Part shown: positions 5,542 to 6,943 of the stretch, one piece after another | Position numbering within the stretch: the first letter of the stretch is position 1 | How the letters are laid out: the number at the start of each line of letters is the position of its first letter | NCBI GenBank assembly: GCA_029057255.1 | Contig: JAICZO010000274.1 | Span: forward strand, 1-6,943 | From: Muribaculaceae bacterium | GTDB taxonomy: Bacteria > Bacteroidota > Bacteroidia > Bacteroidales > Muribaculaceae | DNA: 6,943 nucleotides | Direction: 5' to 3' | Made by a program: the position numbers and the translations under genes | The notes under the pieces: model-generated | The model's input: only the letters and a program-made list of their open reading frames with translations | Databases searched by the model: none | What the model was told of the DNA's origin: nothing

Positions 5542-6943
5542 ATGAGCGAACAGGATCCGGACATACTCTTCGACAGCACCGACATGCAGGCTGACGCTGA
5601 GCCGACAGGAACCGCCGGGTATAGCGAGGAGGATATACAGACTCTCGACTGGAAAGAGCATATCCAGCGCCGCCCCGGCATGTACATTGGCAAACTCGGC
5701 GACGGAACAAACAGCGACGACGGCATCTATGTGCTGCTGAAGGAGGTACTCGACAATTCAATCGACGAGTACATGATGGGATTCGGTCGTCAGATTGTGG
5801 TCAATGTCGACGAGGCGTCGGCCTCGGTGCGCGACTACGGCCGCGGCATACCCCTCGGCTCGCTCGTGGCCGTGGCCTCGAAGATGAATACCGGCGCAAA
5901 ATACGACTCGGCCGCATTCAAGAAGTCGGTCGGTCTTAACGGTGTGGGTATCAAGGCAGTGAACGCCCTGTCGACGACTTTCGAGATTACGGCATACCGC
6001 GACGGCAAGTGCAAGCATGCCGTCTTCAACATGGGTAACATCGTCGAGGAGAGCGACATCGTCGACACCGACGAGCCCAACGGCACGCTGGTGAGCTTCA
6101 CGCCGTCGGCCGGAATATTCCGCGACTACAAGTTCCGCGACGAATTCATAGTGCCTCTGCTGAAGAACTACACTTTCCTCAACACCGGCCTTGCCATAAT
6201 CTTCAACGGCCACCGCTATATCTCGCGTCACGGTCTGCTCGACCTGCTCAAGGAGAACATGACCCAGGACGCTCCTCTCTATCCTATAATACATCTCAAG
6301 GGCGCTGACATCGAAGTGGCCATAACACACGTCAACCAGTATGGCGAGGAGTACTATTCGTTTGTCAACGGCCAGCATACCACGCAGGGCGGTACTCATC
6401 TGAGCGCCTTCAAGGAGGCCGTGGCCCGCACGCTCAAGGATTATTTCAACCGCAACTTCGAGTTCTCCGACATACGAAACGGTATGGTCGCCGCGATAGC
6501 CATCAAGGTCGAGGAGCCGCTCTTCGAGTCGCAGACCAAGACTAAGCTCGGCTCGCTCAAGATGTCGCCCGACGGCGTCTCGGTGGCCAAGTATGTCGGC
6601 GACTTCATCCGCAAGGAGCTTGACAACTATCTCCACCGCGAGAAGGATGTGGCCGAAGTCATCCTCAAGAAGGTGCAGGAGAGCGAGCGCGACCGCAAGG
6701 CTATGGCCGGCGTGGCGAAGAAGGCTCGCGAGACGGCCAAGAAGGTGAGCCTGTATAACCGCAAGCTCAACGACTGCCGCGTGCATCTGAGCGATACCCG
6801 CGGCAATGACGAGAAGAAAGAAGCGTCGTCGATTTTCATCACCGAGGGTGACTCGGCGGGCGGCTCTATCGAAAAGGTGCGCGACGTCGAGACTCAGGCT
6901 GTCTTCAAGCTCCGCGGCGGTCGCTTATACACAACTGACGCTG
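5542..6943 (+). CDS. parE: DNA topoisomerase IV subunit B (3' end cut off)
   Basis: ParE is the ATPase subunit of topoisomerase IV, which works with ParC to unlink daughter chromosomes. The open frame holds 467 codons with no stop and runs to the right edge. The GHKL ATPase domain shows RPGMYIG (44-50), EVLDNSIDE with ATP/Mg Asn72 (68-76), DYGRGIP (98-104) and the glycine-rich GLNGVGIKAV (131-140). The transducer domain has the QTKTKLGS loop (331-338) with Lys333 and Lys335 at the ATP-contact region. The TOPRIM domain begins with IFITEGDSAGGS (431-442), whose Glu435 is catalytic. I prefer ParE over GyrB because of RDVETQAVFKLRG (447-459); GyrB usually has RDRxxQAILPLRG. The start at 5542 lies 24 nt past the previous gene and gives an acidic leader of about 40 residues; the ATG at 5584 is an alternative. 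The motif LRGK breaks at residue 460, exactly where adapter-like sequence begins, so codons after about 6917 are suspect. About 150-190 C-terminal residues are missing. Confidence 0.93.
   Translation, partial: MSEQDPDILFDSTDMQADAEPTGTAGYSEEDIQTLDWKEHIQRRPGMYIGKLGDGTNSDDGIYVLLKEVLDNSIDEYMMGFGRQIVVNVDEASASVRDYGRGIPLGSLVAVASKMNTGAKYDSAAFKKSVGLNGVGIKAVNALSTTFEITAYRDGKCKHAVFNMGNIVEESDIVDTDEPNGTLVSFTPSAGIFRDYKFRDEFIVPLLKNYTFLNTGLAIIFNGHRYISRHGLLDLLKENMTQDAPLYPIIHLKGADIEVAITHVNQYGEEYYSFVNGQHTTQGGTHLSAFKEAVARTLKDYFNRNFEFSDIRNGMVAAIAIKVEEPLFESQTKTKLGSLKMSPDGVSVAKYVGDFIRKELDNYLHREKDVAEVILKKVQESERDRKAMAGVAKKARETAKKVSLYNRKLNDCRVHLSDTRGNDEKKEASSIFITEGDSAGGSIEKVRDVETQAVFKLRGGRLYTTDA
6918..6943. other. probable Nextera sequencing-adapter remnant at contig end
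   Basis: The last 26 bases align without gaps to the reverse complement of the Tn5 mosaic end used in Nextera libraries plus the first 7 bases of the adjoining adapter. Agreement is 23 of 26, with mismatches at 6919, 6923 and 6934. The exact blocks are CTTATACACA (6924-6933) and CTGACGCTG (6935-6943). The adapter sequence is recalled, not looked up. Codon 460 of parE, where the invariant Lys of LRGK should be, falls at 6919-6921, so the protein departs from its family where the match starts. This is probably an artefact and not genomic sequence. Confidence 0.8.

Noticed and set aside
5758..6786. 342-codon minus-strand ORF opposite parE
   Set aside because: It is in register with parE and opposite unmistakable ATPase and transducer motifs. 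It is a shadow.

Overview
This window is an ordinary housekeeping segment of a Bacteroidota chromosome, most likely from the order Bacteroidales. All six genes read on the plus strand. The two edge genes are cut off: lysS at the left and parE at the right. I place the organism from the proteins: LysRS, GpsA, RlmN, PdxA, the nucleotidyltransferase and ParE all carry sequence signatures that I recall from Bacteroides-type homologues. There are also no clear Shine-Dalgarno sequences ahead of the starts, as is usual in that phylum. GC is about 60% where I counted it, which is high for Bacteroides itself. A GC-rich Bacteroidales family (Muribaculaceae or Alistipes-like) would fit, but I cannot settle the family from sequence alone.

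Layout: lysS (lysyl-tRNA synthetase, 3' part, 2-1636); gpsA (NAD(P)-dependent glycerol-3-phosphate dehydrogenase, 1644-2648); rlmN (23S rRNA/tRNA adenine-C2 methyltransferase, 2648-3688); pdxA (4-hydroxythreonine-4-phosphate dehydrogenase, 3678-4769); a GT-A nucleotidyltransferase of unknown substrate (4807-5517); and parE (topoisomerase IV subunit B, 5' part, 5542 to the right edge). The junctions are 7 nt, a 1-nt overlap, an 11-nt overlap, 37 nt and 24 nt. The whole run could be one transcript, and I saw no terminator or convincing internal promoter. The genes do not form one pathway. They supply charged tRNA, the phospholipid backbone precursor, rRNA/tRNA modification, vitamin B6 and chromosome decatenation, the mix expected of a growth-related core operon.

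The most useful observation concerns data quality. The last 26 bases (6918-6943) match the Illumina Nextera transposon end plus adapter at 23 of 26 positions. At that same point ParE departs from its invariant LRGK motif. The right edge is therefore probably a contig end with unremoved adapter, and the final eight or so ParE codons should not be trusted.

I found no mobile element, CRISPR array, RNA gene or undescribed system here. The long minus-strand ORFs opposite rlmN, pdxA, the nucleotidyltransferase and parE are shadows produced by codon bias.
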